DNA from: Bordetella parapertussis
GTDB lineage: Bacteria; Pseudomonadota; Gammaproteobacteria; Burkholderiales; Burkholderiaceae_B
DNA length: 64,000 bases
Reading direction: 5' to 3'
NCBI GenBank assembly: GCA_945903445.1
Contig: CAMDNZ010000001.1
Span: forward strand, 1 to 64,000
Notes under the pieces: model-generated
What the model was told of the DNA's origin: nothing
Seen by the model: the letters and a program-made list of their open reading frames with translations, nothing else
Databases searched by the model: none
Part shown: piece by piece, positions 18,864 through 26,439 of the stretch
Position numbering within the stretch: position 1 is the stretch's first letter
Layout of the letters: every line of letters starts with the position of its first letter
Made by a program: the position numbers and the translations under genes

Positions 18864-19535
18864 ATGTCCTACATCGTCGCCGCACGTTTCGATAGTTGGG
18901 AATCCGCCGGAATCGCTGCGCGTGCCTTGCATGGGCAGGGTTATCCGGACAACGCCTTGCATACCTTTTATGTGAACTCACCTGGCGCTCATGCCCAGCA
19001 TCCCATTGGCGGTGATCGGACCGCCGATAGCGATGCCCGGGGGGCCCAATTCGGTGCGATAGCGGGTGCCGCCGTGCTGGGGCTGGCTGGTGCGGCGATT
19101 TTCTCGATCGTCAGCCTGGCCGTCGATGCAGCGCCTTATGTGATCGTCGCAGCAGGTGCCGTAGGCGCTTATATCGGCTCACTGATTGGAGCGATGAACG
19201 TGGCGGGTCACCGCAAGAATGCGGGCATGGCTCGCGCGGCGCGTGCAGGGCATGGCACGGCGCCGGGCACGGACCGTCTGCGTGATACCGGAACCGGTCG
19301 ATCGCGCACTGCAGCGGCCGATGCCGAAGCAGGCTATTCGCCGGTTCGCCATGCTGGCGTGTTGCTGGCCGTTCATGCCTCGCCAGAACAGGAAACCACC
19401 ATTGCCTGCATTCTGCGCGATGCAGGTGGCATGGATATCGAACGCGCGCAGGGCCATTGGGCGAAGGGAAGTTGGGTCGATTTCGATCCGATCGCCGCCC
19501 CTCGTCTTTCCGACAAAGTAGAACAAACCGCTTGA
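18864..19535 (+). CDS. Hypothetical glycine-zipper membrane protein
   Basis: 223-aa protein without a function I can name. Residues 1-45 form a small alpha/beta-looking segment (MSYIVAARFDSWESAGIAARAL) like a general-stress sensor domain. A central hydrophobic stretch (about 62-112: FGAIAGAAVLGLAGAAIF, VIVAAGAVGAYIGSLIGAM) has Gly/Ala spacing typical of glycine-zipper helices. The C-terminal part (RHAGVLLAVHASPEQETTIACILRDAGG) resembles a second copy of the N-terminal fold. Starts after GAAGGAGCTGATCG. Likely co-transcribed with the DUF883 gene and the Ysc84-like lipoprotein. Confidence 0.65.
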   Translation: MSYIVAARFDSWESAGIAARALHGQGYPDNALHTFYVNSPGAHAQHPIGGDRTADSDARGAQFGAIAGAAVLGLAGAAIFSIVSLAVDAAPYVIVAAGAVGAYIGSLIGAMNVAGHRKNAGMARAARAGHGTAPGTDRLRDTGTGRSRTAAADAEAGYSPVRHAGVLLAVHASPEQETTIACILRDAGGMDIERAQGHWAKGSWVDFDPIAAPRLSDKVEQTA

Positions 19536-19572
19536 TTGAAATGAAGTTCCTCGAACCTTTAGGAGAAGCACA

Positions 19573-20172
19573 ATGAAAACGACCCAACGTTCAGCACGTC
19601 TGCGCACCACCGCCATCGCCGCTACACTGGTTGCCGCCAGCCTGGCCTTTGCCGGCTGCACCACCTCGCGTCCTCATCAAGAAGCCACGCCAGCGGCGCA
19701 ACGCGCCTCGATCAACTCGGGTGTAGAATCGACGCTGTCGCGTTTGTATGAAACCGCACCCCAATCGCGTGATCTGGTCAAGCGTGCCCGGGGCGTGCTG
19801 GTGTTCCCTGACGTGTTGAAAGGCGGGTTCATTGTCGGCGCCGAATATGGCCGCGGTGCGCTGATCTCGGGTGGTAAGACGCAGGGCTATTACAGCGCTG
19901 CTGGCGGCTCTATCGGTTTTCAGGCCGGGGCTCAATCGAAAGCCGTGGTGGTTTTGTTCATGACCGACGAAGCCTTGCGTCGGTTCGAGCAGAGTAACGG
20001 TTGGACCGTCGGCGCTGATGCTACGGTTGCTGTGGCCAACATCGGTGCCAACGGTAGCATCGACAGCAACACCATTCGCCAACCCGTGGTGGGCTTCGTC
20101 ATGAACAACGCGGGTCTGATGGCTGGTGTGTCGATTGATGGCGCCAAGATCTCCCCATTGACCATTAAGTAA
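19573..20172 (+). CDS. Ysc84-related lipoprotein
   Basis: 199-aa predicted lipoprotein. The signal peptide ends in LAFAGC, with Cys29 as lipidation site. The mature part has the lipid-binding Ysc84/SYLF domain pattern: SRDLVKRARGVLVFPDVLKGGFIVGAEYGRGAL in outline, AAGGSIGFQAGAQSKAVVVLFM, and the closing NNAGLMAGVSIDGAKISPL. Such lipoproteins are common in Burkholderiales, with no firm role. AGGAGAAGCACA precedes ATG 19573. A strong GAAA-tetraloop hairpin follows the stop. Confidence 0.82.
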   Translation: MKTTQRSARLRTTAIAATLVAASLAFAGCTTSRPHQEATPAAQRASINSGVESTLSRLYETAPQSRDLVKRARGVLVFPDVLKGGFIVGAEYGRGALISGGKTQGYYSAAGGSIGFQAGAQSKAVVVLFMTDEALRRFEQSNGWTVGADATVAVANIGANGSIDSNTIRQPVVGFVMNNAGLMAGVSIDGAKISPLTIK

Positions 20173-20190
20173 TTGCAAAAAATGTGAAGC

Positions 20191-20216
20191 GGTCTTTGGC
20201 GGAAACGCCAAAGACC
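20191..20216 (+). terminator. Perfect hairpin after the Ysc84-like gene
   Basis: GGTCTTTGGCG (20191-20201) pairs with CGCCAAAGACC (20206-20216) around a GAAA tetraloop. It is 19 bases past the stop. An A-run on its left and ATTT on its right mean it may act on both strands. Confidence 0.7.
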
Positions 20217-20225
20217 ATTTGCAAA

Positions 20226-20251
20226 AAACCGACAAATAGGTCGATTTTTTT
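20226..20251 (+). terminator. Second, weak terminator with T-tract
   Basis: AAACCGAC can pair with GTCGATTT (one mismatch) and runs straight into a T7 tract. Lying just after the previous hairpin, it looks like a tandem terminator; the short stem makes this less certain. Confidence 0.45.
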
Positions 20252-20391
20252 CGCCTAAACCGAGTGAATTTACGTAATCGTATCGAGTGATTTTTGGGAA
20301 AAGTCTGAAAAATCAGTAACCTGCCAGTCATTGCGTTGACGTTACAACCAGCTGGACGGTAATCTCGGCTCACATCAACAGGAGGTTCGAT

Positions 20392-21015
20392 ATGAGCTCG
20401 ATTATGAATAATTCTCCCGCGGCCATGGCCCGGCCGGCGGCCACGCAATCGCCTGAAAACACACGTAAACGTCTGCTCGACGCCGTGGGCGAAGCCATCG
20501 CCGTGGCGGGTGCCACAACGTTCACGCTGGACGCTATCGCACGTCGTGCAGGGGTGAGCAAGGGCGCTTTGTTACATCATTTCCCGTGCAAGAACGTTTT
20601 GGTCGAAGAGTTTGGCCGTTGCATGCGCGAAGATTTCTGGAATGGCGTACATGCCCATTGCTTAGACGACGAACTGGCTTACGGTCGAATGACCCGAGCC
20701 TATTGCAACAGCATTCTGGGCGTGCTCCAGAACCCGGCGCAATCGCGTCGCTGGAGTGGTCTGATGACTGCATTCGTCATGAATCCGTCGCTGATGCATA
20801 TGTGGCGCGATGGTACGAACATTCACCAACGTGCTTTGGAAGCCGAAACGGCCGAAAACACGTCGCTAATGATTGCCCGCATGGCTGCCGACAGTTACTG
20901 GTCCAACCAGCTATTTGGCCTGCAAAGCGTGAACTCGGACGACCGCAAGGGTCTGATCAATCACATGATCGAACTGACTTATCCGGTGCCCGAACGTGAT
21001 AGCGCAGCTGCCTGA
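20392..21015 (+). CDS. TetR family transcriptional regulator
   Basis: 207-aa regulator. The helix-turn-helix is TFTLDAIARRAGVSKGALLHHFPCKNVLVEEF (about residues 43-75 taken as segments). The C-terminal ligand domain is unassigned. ATG 20392 follows AACAGGAGG. About 220 bases of AT-rich sequence upstream separate it from the Ysc84-like gene. No obvious target gene is adjacent in the same direction; psd is convergent. Confidence 0.85.
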   Translation: MSSIMNNSPAAMARPAATQSPENTRKRLLDAVGEAIAVAGATTFTLDAIARRAGVSKGALLHHFPCKNVLVEEFGRCMREDFWNGVHAHCLDDELAYGRMTRAYCNSILGVLQNPAQSRRWSGLMTAFVMNPSLMHMWRDGTNIHQRALEAETAENTSLMIARMAADSYWSNQLFGLQSVNSDDRKGLINHMIELTYPVPERDSAAA

Positions 21016-21045
21016 CTCGACATCCCCGGGATGCCTTCTTCCGGC

Positions 21046-21951
21046 TCAATCGGTCGTCGGCAACCCGATATTCGAATCGAGAGGCGAGGGTAAGCGCCGC
21101 AAGGACGCGATGCCTTCGCCTACATTGACAGGTGTGCCTTCAGTCAGGTCTTCACGCCACTGAGCGTGGCCCGGCCCGAACAAGACCACGACCGTCGAAC
21201 CTAGTTTGAATCGGCCCATCTCGGCGCCTTTTGCCAACTTCACAGCAGTATGTTCGCCATAGCGCGTGCGGCTCACGCCTGCGATTTGCGGCGCAACCAG
21301 ACCTTCCCAAACCGTCTCGATCGAGGCGACGATCATCGCTCCCACCAATACCACTGCCATTGGACCGTAATCGGTATCGAACAGGCACGCCACGCGTTCG
21401 TTGCGTGCAAAGAGTGCCGGTACATTGCGCGCCGTCAATGGGTTCACCGAGAACAATCGCCCGGGGACATGAATCATTTCCCGCAGCGTGCCGCCTACCG
21501 GCATATGCACGCGGTGGTAGTCTTTCGGCGCCAGATAGACGGTCGCGAAAGAACCGCCCTGAAACGGTTGGGCCCGCATGGTACAGCCACCCAGCAGATC
21601 GATGCTCGTATAGTGACGACCCTTGGCTTGAAAGATCCGCCCGTCGTCGATCGCACCGGCCTGGCTGACGACGCCGTCGGCAGGGCACAGGGCGCTATCG
21701 GGGGTCGAGTCAAGCGGCCGGGCATCGGCCCGCAAGGCTCGCGTGAAAAATGCGTTGAAGTGTTCGTAGGCGTGCGGATCGGGCTGTTGCGCCAAGCTCA
21801 TGTCCACGCTGTAGCGCCGGATAAAGGTGTCGATCATCCAGTTCTTGGCAGGCTCGTGGCGGCACTGCGCGGCGACTCCGTACAGGTAGGAGATCAAGCG
21901 CTGCGGCGCGATGTATTGGCTGGCAAGAAATAGTTTTTCGTACGGTGTCAT
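21046..21951 (-). CDS. psd: phosphatidylserine decarboxylase proenzyme
   Basis: Makes phosphatidylethanolamine from phosphatidylserine at the inner membrane. 301 aa, normal for PSD type I. The self-cleavage site LGST is present in FKLGSTVVVLFGPGHAQW and would yield the pyruvoyl alpha subunit. Other family segments are FFTRALRADARPLD, CPADGVVSQAG, and DYHRVHMPVGGTLREMIHVPGRLFSV. Start ATG 21951. Convergent with the TetR gene and divergent from xerD. Confidence 0.95.
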   Translation of the reverse strand: MTPYEKLFLASQYIAPQRLISYLYGVAAQCRHEPAKNWMIDTFIRRYSVDMSLAQQPDPHAYEHFNAFFTRALRADARPLDSTPDSALCPADGVVSQAGAIDDGRIFQAKGRHYTSIDLLGGCTMRAQPFQGGSFATVYLAPKDYHRVHMPVGGTLREMIHVPGRLFSVNPLTARNVPALFARNERVACLFDTDYGPMAVVLVGAMIVASIETVWEGLVAPQIAGVSRTRYGEHTAVKLAKGAEMGRFKLGSTVVVLFGPGHAQWREDLTEGTPVNVGEGIASLRRLPSPLDSNIGLPTTD

Positions 21952-22019
21952 AGGCGATCCATAGGGCAGGGGCGCAGTTTACCCCGACGTCGCTTCGATG
22001 TGCCGCATATACTACCTGC

Positions 22020-22931
22020 ATGGTCGATTCCGTACAGGGCGTCAACGACGACGCCATCGCCAGATTCCTCCAGGCGCTCTGGCTGGAGGACGGTTTGTCG
22101 CCTAACACGTTGGCGGCCTACAAGACCGATTTGCGCAGCTGCGCAATGTGGTTGCACATCGAGGCAGCCGTGCCCTTGCCGAACGCTCAGGCACATCATA
22201 TTCAAGCGTGGCTGGCTTTGGAGCATCGTCGTACCGCCGCAACGACGCTCAATCGACGCCTGTCGAGCTTGCGTCGTTTCTTTCAATGGGCGATGCGAAT
22301 GGGGCTGGCGCAAGTCGATCCTTGTTTGTCGATCGCGGCTGCCAAGCGCCCCCTGCGCGTGCCCAAGACTTTGTCCGAAGGGCAGGTTGATGCACTGCTG
22401 GCCGCGCCCGATGTCGAATCCGATCTTGGTTTGCGCGATCGAGCCATGTTGGAAACCTTGTATGCCACCGGACTGCGTGTGTCCGAATTGGTAGCCGTTG
22501 GCCTGTTGGACGTCGATTTGAATCAGGGTGTTTTGCGCGTTGCACACGGCAAAGGCGACAAGGCGCGGGTGGTTCCCCTGGGAGCCGAGGCGGCGCATTG
22601 GATCGATCGTTACGCGACCGTGGCGCGTCCTGGACTGCAAGCTGCGAAACGCGACAACGCCCTGTTCTTGACCGTTCGAGGCAGCAGCATGACTCGCCAG
22701 ATGTTTTGGAAATTGGTTGAAAAGTATTCGGGATTGGCGGATATCCATGCCCCGTTGTCGCCGCACGTTTTACGCCATGCCTTTGCCACCCATCTGTTGA
22801 ATCATGGCGCGGACTTGCGTGTCGTGCAGATGCTGTTGGGACATGCCGATATCTCAACGACACAAATTTACACGCATGTCGCGCGCGAGCGATTAAAGGC
22901 ATTGCATGCCCAGCATCACCCGCGCGCGTGA
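22020..22931 (+). CDS. xerD: site-specific tyrosine recombinase XerD
   Basis: Acts with XerC at dif to resolve chromosome dimers. 303 aa with an N-terminal SAM-like core-binding domain (LSPNTLAAYKTDLR, TLNRRLSSLRRFFQWAM) and the catalytic domain. All active residues are seen: Arg153 (ATGLRVSELV), Lys178 (HGKGDKARVVPLG), His249 and Arg252 (HVLRHAFATHLLNHG), His275 (LLGHADIST) and nucleophile Tyr284 (TQIYTHV). No strong ribosome site precedes ATG 22020. No phage or island genes lie beside it, so it is the housekeeping copy. Confidence 0.93.
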   Translation: MVDSVQGVNDDAIARFLQALWLEDGLSPNTLAAYKTDLRSCAMWLHIEAAVPLPNAQAHHIQAWLALEHRRTAATTLNRRLSSLRRFFQWAMRMGLAQVDPCLSIAAAKRPLRVPKTLSEGQVDALLAAPDVESDLGLRDRAMLETLYATGLRVSELVAVGLLDVDLNQGVLRVAHGKGDKARVVPLGAEAAHWIDRYATVARPGLQAAKRDNALFLTVRGSSMTRQMFWKLVEKYSGLADIHAPLSPHVLRHAFATHLLNHGADLRVVQMLLGHADISTTQIYTHVARERLKALHAQHHPRA

Positions 22932-22941
22932 CTTAAGGGTT

Positions 22942-24519
22942 TTAGGGCATTAGTGCTGCGACCGATTCGGCCGGTGCGCCCAAAAAGGACACTGCGATTC
23001 CCAGGTAGATCAGGACTCCCAGGGCGTCCACCAAGGATGTGACCAGTGGCGCACTCGCTGAGGCCGGGTCGAGTTTGAAGCGCGACAGCAAAAATGGCAG
23101 GCACATGCCGACGATGCTACCTAGCACGACAATGGCGACCATGGACAGGGCGACGACCAGTGCGATGTCGGGGCCACCGCGCCACCAGGCGATGCTGCAA
23201 ACCGCCACGGCCATCGTCAGCCCCAACAAGCCCGCGACTCTGAACTCTCGCACCAGGATGTTGATCCAGTCACGCAAAACGACATCGCCGGTTGCCAGCG
23301 CCCGGACCATCAAGGTCGCGGCTTGCGCGCCTGCGTTACCGCCACTGTCGATCAACAAGGGCAGGAAGAACACCAGCACGATGTAGGCTTGAAGCATGTC
23401 GCCGTAATATTCGAGCCCCGCACCGGAGAACAAGTTTCCGAAAACCAGCAGCACAAGCCAGAATACCCGCTTGCGATAGAGAAGACCGGTCGATGCGGTT
23501 CGCAACGATACGTCGTGCAGGGCGAGCGTGCCGCCACCCTTATGAAAATCTTCGGTGACTTCGTCTTCGATAATGTCCATCGCAGTATCCACCGGCAGAA
23601 TACCGACGACTCGATCGTCGTCGTCCAGAACGGGGGCCGCCAACGCCCGGTGGGCTTGGAACAATCGGAGCGTCGCTTCCTCGGGCCACGAGGCACGAAC
23701 GTAAGCGGTGGCGGTGGTCGTAATGTCGGCAATATTGCTTGTGGGTGAAGCATGCAGCAGGTCTTGCAGCGCGATCAATCCCATGAGTCGTCGATGCTCA
23801 TCGATGACGATCAAACCGTAAGCGGCGTCGTCCGGATTTTTAAGGGTTCGGGCTTGAGCCAGGGCATCGGCGATCGAGGCATCGTAGGCGACAGTTGCGA
23901 ACGCTTGCTTCATGATGGCACCTACCGTGCCTTCGTCGCCTCGCCCCAACGCGGCGCCATCGACGCAGGTGGGCAGAGGAGAACCAGCCTCGCGACGAAC
24001 GGTCTCGTCCAGCGCGAGCTGCAAATGAGTCGCACGCATGCTGCTCATGACATGCAGCGCCCGTACTTGAAAAGCATCTGGAAGGTGACGGTGAATCTGT
24101 GCTTGAACGGTGGGTGGGAGTCCGGACGACAAGTCGACATAGGTGCCGACCGGCAGCTCGGCCAGCGCCAGCGCCACATCGCGCGCAAACGTCTGGCGGT
24201 GCGCCAACAACATCGATCCTCCCCAAACGAAGCTCACGCGCTGCTGCGGCGACATGCTGCGCATCAAGCTCACCCGGCGTTCGGCCGTCATCGCTTCGAA
24301 CAACGACAACTGACGTGCAGGAAGAAGGCGGGAGAAGCTATCGGCGCAGTCTCGGCTGCTCAGTTGATCGAGCAGTGATAGGTGTGCGCTTGGCGTGAAC
24401 TGCGAAAGCGCATCGCTGAGCTGGTTGGGGGGAACGGACTGAATGAGATCACGAAACGGCTGGCAGTCGGCGGTGCCGACCAGCGCGGAGATGCGCAGGA
24501 GCAAGGTTTGATTCGACAT
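22942..24519 (-). CDS. mgtE: MgtE-type magnesium transporter
   Basis: 525-aa Mg2+ channel/transporter. It has an N-terminal superhelical domain (about 1-210) that begins unusually without the common LHPADIA motif but shows ARQLSLFEAMTAERRVSLMRSM, then a pair of CBS domains (YGLIVIDEHRRLMGLIALQDLLHA and VLDDDDRVVGILPVDTAMDII), a plug helix and five membrane helices (about 350-525) with LLIDSGGNAGAQAATLMVRAL, a conserved pore segment. Start ATG 24519 follows CAGGGACCTACCC. The 240 bases upstream hold its promoter region; I see no Mg-sensing leader. Confidence 0.88.
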   Translation of the reverse strand: MSNQTLLLRISALVGTADCQPFRDLIQSVPPNQLSDALSQFTPSAHLSLLDQLSSRDCADSFSRLLPARQLSLFEAMTAERRVSLMRSMSPQQRVSFVWGGSMLLAHRQTFARDVALALAELPVGTYVDLSSGLPPTVQAQIHRHLPDAFQVRALHVMSSMRATHLQLALDETVRREAGSPLPTCVDGAALGRGDEGTVGAIMKQAFATVAYDASIADALAQARTLKNPDDAAYGLIVIDEHRRLMGLIALQDLLHASPTSNIADITTTATAYVRASWPEEATLRLFQAHRALAAPVLDDDDRVVGILPVDTAMDIIEDEVTEDFHKGGGTLALHDVSLRTASTGLLYRKRVFWLVLLVFGNLFSGAGLEYYGDMLQAYIVLVFFLPLLIDSGGNAGAQAATLMVRALATGDVVLRDWINILVREFRVAGLLGLTMAVAVCSIAWWRGGPDIALVVALSMVAIVVLGSIVGMCLPFLLSRFKLDPASASAPLVTSLVDALGVLIYLGIAVSFLGAPAESVAALMP

Positions 24520-24758
24520 GGGTAGGTCCCTGTTGGAGAAAAAATACGGGACGCCGGCCGATGTCGATAGGGACCATCAGCTGGAGTCGGAAAGCAGTGG
24601 GGGAGGCGGTGGGGGGTGGTCCAATATGGTCACGGCGCGAGGCCGCTGATCTCCGGTGAGTGAATAAAATGCGCTGGGTCGATGCGGTGATCGGCCGGGC
24701 GCGGCGAAAAAGCGTTGAGCTTGCTTAAATCTTAGCTTGACCTGCTTAGGTTGCCGGC

Positions 24759-25346
24759 TCAGGCTGCCGCGTCTTCCAAGGATTCGCAGGGCGGATGGGT
24801 CATGCCGGTTAAACGTTGCAACACGGTTTGCCGTAACCCCGCTTGGTTACCCTGCGTGGCGTCTTGAAGCCGCAAGCCGTCGATCGCCAGGCAAATGAGT
24901 TCGAGTGTATTCGGATCGATCGGGTCAGCAATGCCGTCGAACTGTGCCGACAGCCACGCGTGCCAGATGACCGAGATCGATCGGTCGTGCGTCATAGCGA
25001 CCGTGAACGCCGTCAGCAGGCGGATATCGTCTTGCGACGTGCCTGGCGCAGTCACCAGTGTCAGGTACGCGCGACCGGCTCGGCCATGCGCCAGGGGATC
25101 TCGTGCTGCGGCATCGGCCAATCGCTCTTGGAGCCGATCGAGCAAAGCTTTGAACACACCGACCACCAGATCGTGACGATGCCAGAAATGACGCCGAACA
25201 TCGGTCGTGCGCAAGCCGCTTGCGCGCGCCACGCTATCGAGCGTAAGTAAGGCCAGGCCGCGTTCGCGCGTAAGCAGGGATGCGTGCTGGAGCACGGTGT
25301 CGCGGATGTTAGGCGTTTCGCCCTCAGGTAGAAAATCCAGTGTCAT
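24759..25346 (-). CDS. TetR family transcriptional regulator
   Basis: 195 aa with the start chosen here. The N-terminal helix-turn-helix runs through ALLTLDSVARASGLRTTDVRRHFWHRHDLV. The C-terminal domain has no recognisable ligand signature. ATG 25346 is preferred because TetR proteins usually begin close to the first helix; ATG 25389-25391 upstream adds 15 residues. It is divergent from the riboswitch-ribB unit, with about 130 bases between, and faces away from mgtE, so its target is unclear. Confidence 0.8.
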   Translation of the reverse strand: MTLDFLPEGETPNIRDTVLQHASLLTRERGLALLTLDSVARASGLRTTDVRRHFWHRHDLVVGVFKALLDRLQERLADAAARDPLAHGRAGRAYLTLVTAPGTSQDDIRLLTAFTVAMTHDRSISVIWHAWLSAQFDGIADPIDPNTLELICLAIDGLRLQDATQGNQAGLRQTVLQRLTGMTHPPCESLEDAAA

Positions 25347-25474
25347 AGGGGTAAACGATACCGTCTGGACGGATGTTTGGCAACAATCCATATATTACTA
25401 AGGGGGACGGGGATGGTCGTAAGGCAAAGGCTAGAATAGCCTTCGCCGGACAGTTCGTCCGGCAATGTCGTACG

Positions 25475-25613
25475 TCTTCAGGGCGGGGTGAGATTCCCCA
25501 CCGGCGGTAAGCCTTCAGGGGCAAGCCCGCGAGCGCCCGTCCGCGTTTGGACGGGGTCAGCAGATCTGGTGTGATTCCAGGGCCGACGGTCATAGTCCGG
25601 ATGAGAGAAGATG
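25475..25613 (+). promoter_or_regulatory. FMN riboswitch (RFN element)
   Basis: The conserved RFN blocks are present in order: TCTTCAGGGCGGGGTGAGAT, CCCACCGGCGGTAA, GCCCGCGAGCG, a variable stem with CCGTCC/GGACGG, TCAGCAGATCTGGTG, ATTCCAGGGCCGACGG, AGTCCGGATGAGAGAAGATG. It binds FMN and would shut down ribB when flavin is plentiful. A 7-bp hairpin (25445-25451 with 25457-25463) sits just upstream, and CGCAAGCC/GGTTTGCG just downstream may be the expression platform. Confidence 0.95.
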
Positions 25614-25710
25614 CGTCAGGTCGCAAGCCGCCGGCAAGGTGGGGTTTGCGCCTTGGCACGTGCTTGCCCTGAAACGTTTTTCGCCATCCTTCTTTAGCGA
25701 GAGCGTTTCA

Positions 25711-26418
25711 ATGCTTAGTTCTACTACTGTAAATTCCACCGCTGTCTTTACTGCCTTGATGGCACAGCCCTTTGCCCAGCGTCTGAAGCGGGCGCTGCAA
25801 CACTTGCAGCAGGGCCGCCCCGTCGTTCTGATGGATGACTTCGACCGTGAAAACGAGGCCGATTTGATTGTTGCCGCAGATCGCATCAACGTTCCGGTCA
25901 TGGCGCAATTGATTCGAGATTGCAGCGGGATTGTCTGCCTGTGCCTGGACGATGCCGCGATCGAGCGCCTGGGCCTAGCGCCCATGGTGGTCGATAATCG
26001 AAGCCGTTATTCGACCGCCTTCACCGTTTCCATCGAGGCACGCGATGGCGTCACCACCGGTGTATCGGCAGTGGATCGCGTCACCACGATTCGCACGGCT
26101 ATCGACGCGACTCAGCCAGCGGGCGCCATCGTCAGCCCCGGGCATGTGTTTCCTTTGCGTGCCCAGCCGGGCGGGGTGTTGGCGCGGCGTGGTCACACCG
26201 AGGGTTCGGTGGACCTGGCTGTAATGGCCGGGCTTGCGCCTGCGGCCGTGTTGTGCGAGTTGATGAACGACGATGGCACGATGATGCGCGGCGATGCTTT
26301 GGCACGATATGCCGTCCGCCACGGCTTGGCTGTGCTGACGATCGCAGAACTGGCCGACTATCGAGCCAGTCTTAGACCACAGAGCGCGACCCTGATTGCC
26401 GCCGCCGAGCTGGCATAA
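25711..26418 (+). CDS. ribB: 3,4-dihydroxy-2-butanone-4-phosphate synthase
   Basis: Turns ribulose 5-phosphate into the four-carbon unit of riboflavin. 235 aa; single-domain RibB without a GTP cyclohydrolase II tail. Motifs are VLMDDFDRENEADLIVAAD (acidic metal/substrate loop), GVTTGVSAVDRVTTIR, SPGHVFPLRAQPGGVL and RRGHTEGSVDLAVMAGL. The start is ATG 25711 behind GCGAGAGCG; the frame is open to 25639 but that runs into the riboswitch platform. Controlled by the FMN riboswitch about 100 bases upstream. Confidence 0.95.
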   Translation: MLSSTTVNSTAVFTALMAQPFAQRLKRALQHLQQGRPVVLMDDFDRENEADLIVAADRINVPVMAQLIRDCSGIVCLCLDDAAIERLGLAPMVVDNRSRYSTAFTVSIEARDGVTTGVSAVDRVTTIRTAIDATQPAGAIVSPGHVFPLRAQPGGVLARRGHTEGSVDLAVMAGLAPAAVLCELMNDDGTMMRGDALARYAVRHGLAVLTIAELADYRASLRPQSATLIAAAELA

Positions 26419-26439
26419 TCAGGTTTCTGCCGAGGTGCG

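Noticed and set aside
22020..22931. Phage or island integrase
   Set aside because: Length, all catalytic positions and lack of neighbouring att or phage genes fit housekeeping XerD.
24520..24758. Mg2+-responsive leader before mgtE
   Set aside because: No M-box or ykkC-like conserved blocks could be found in these 240 bases.
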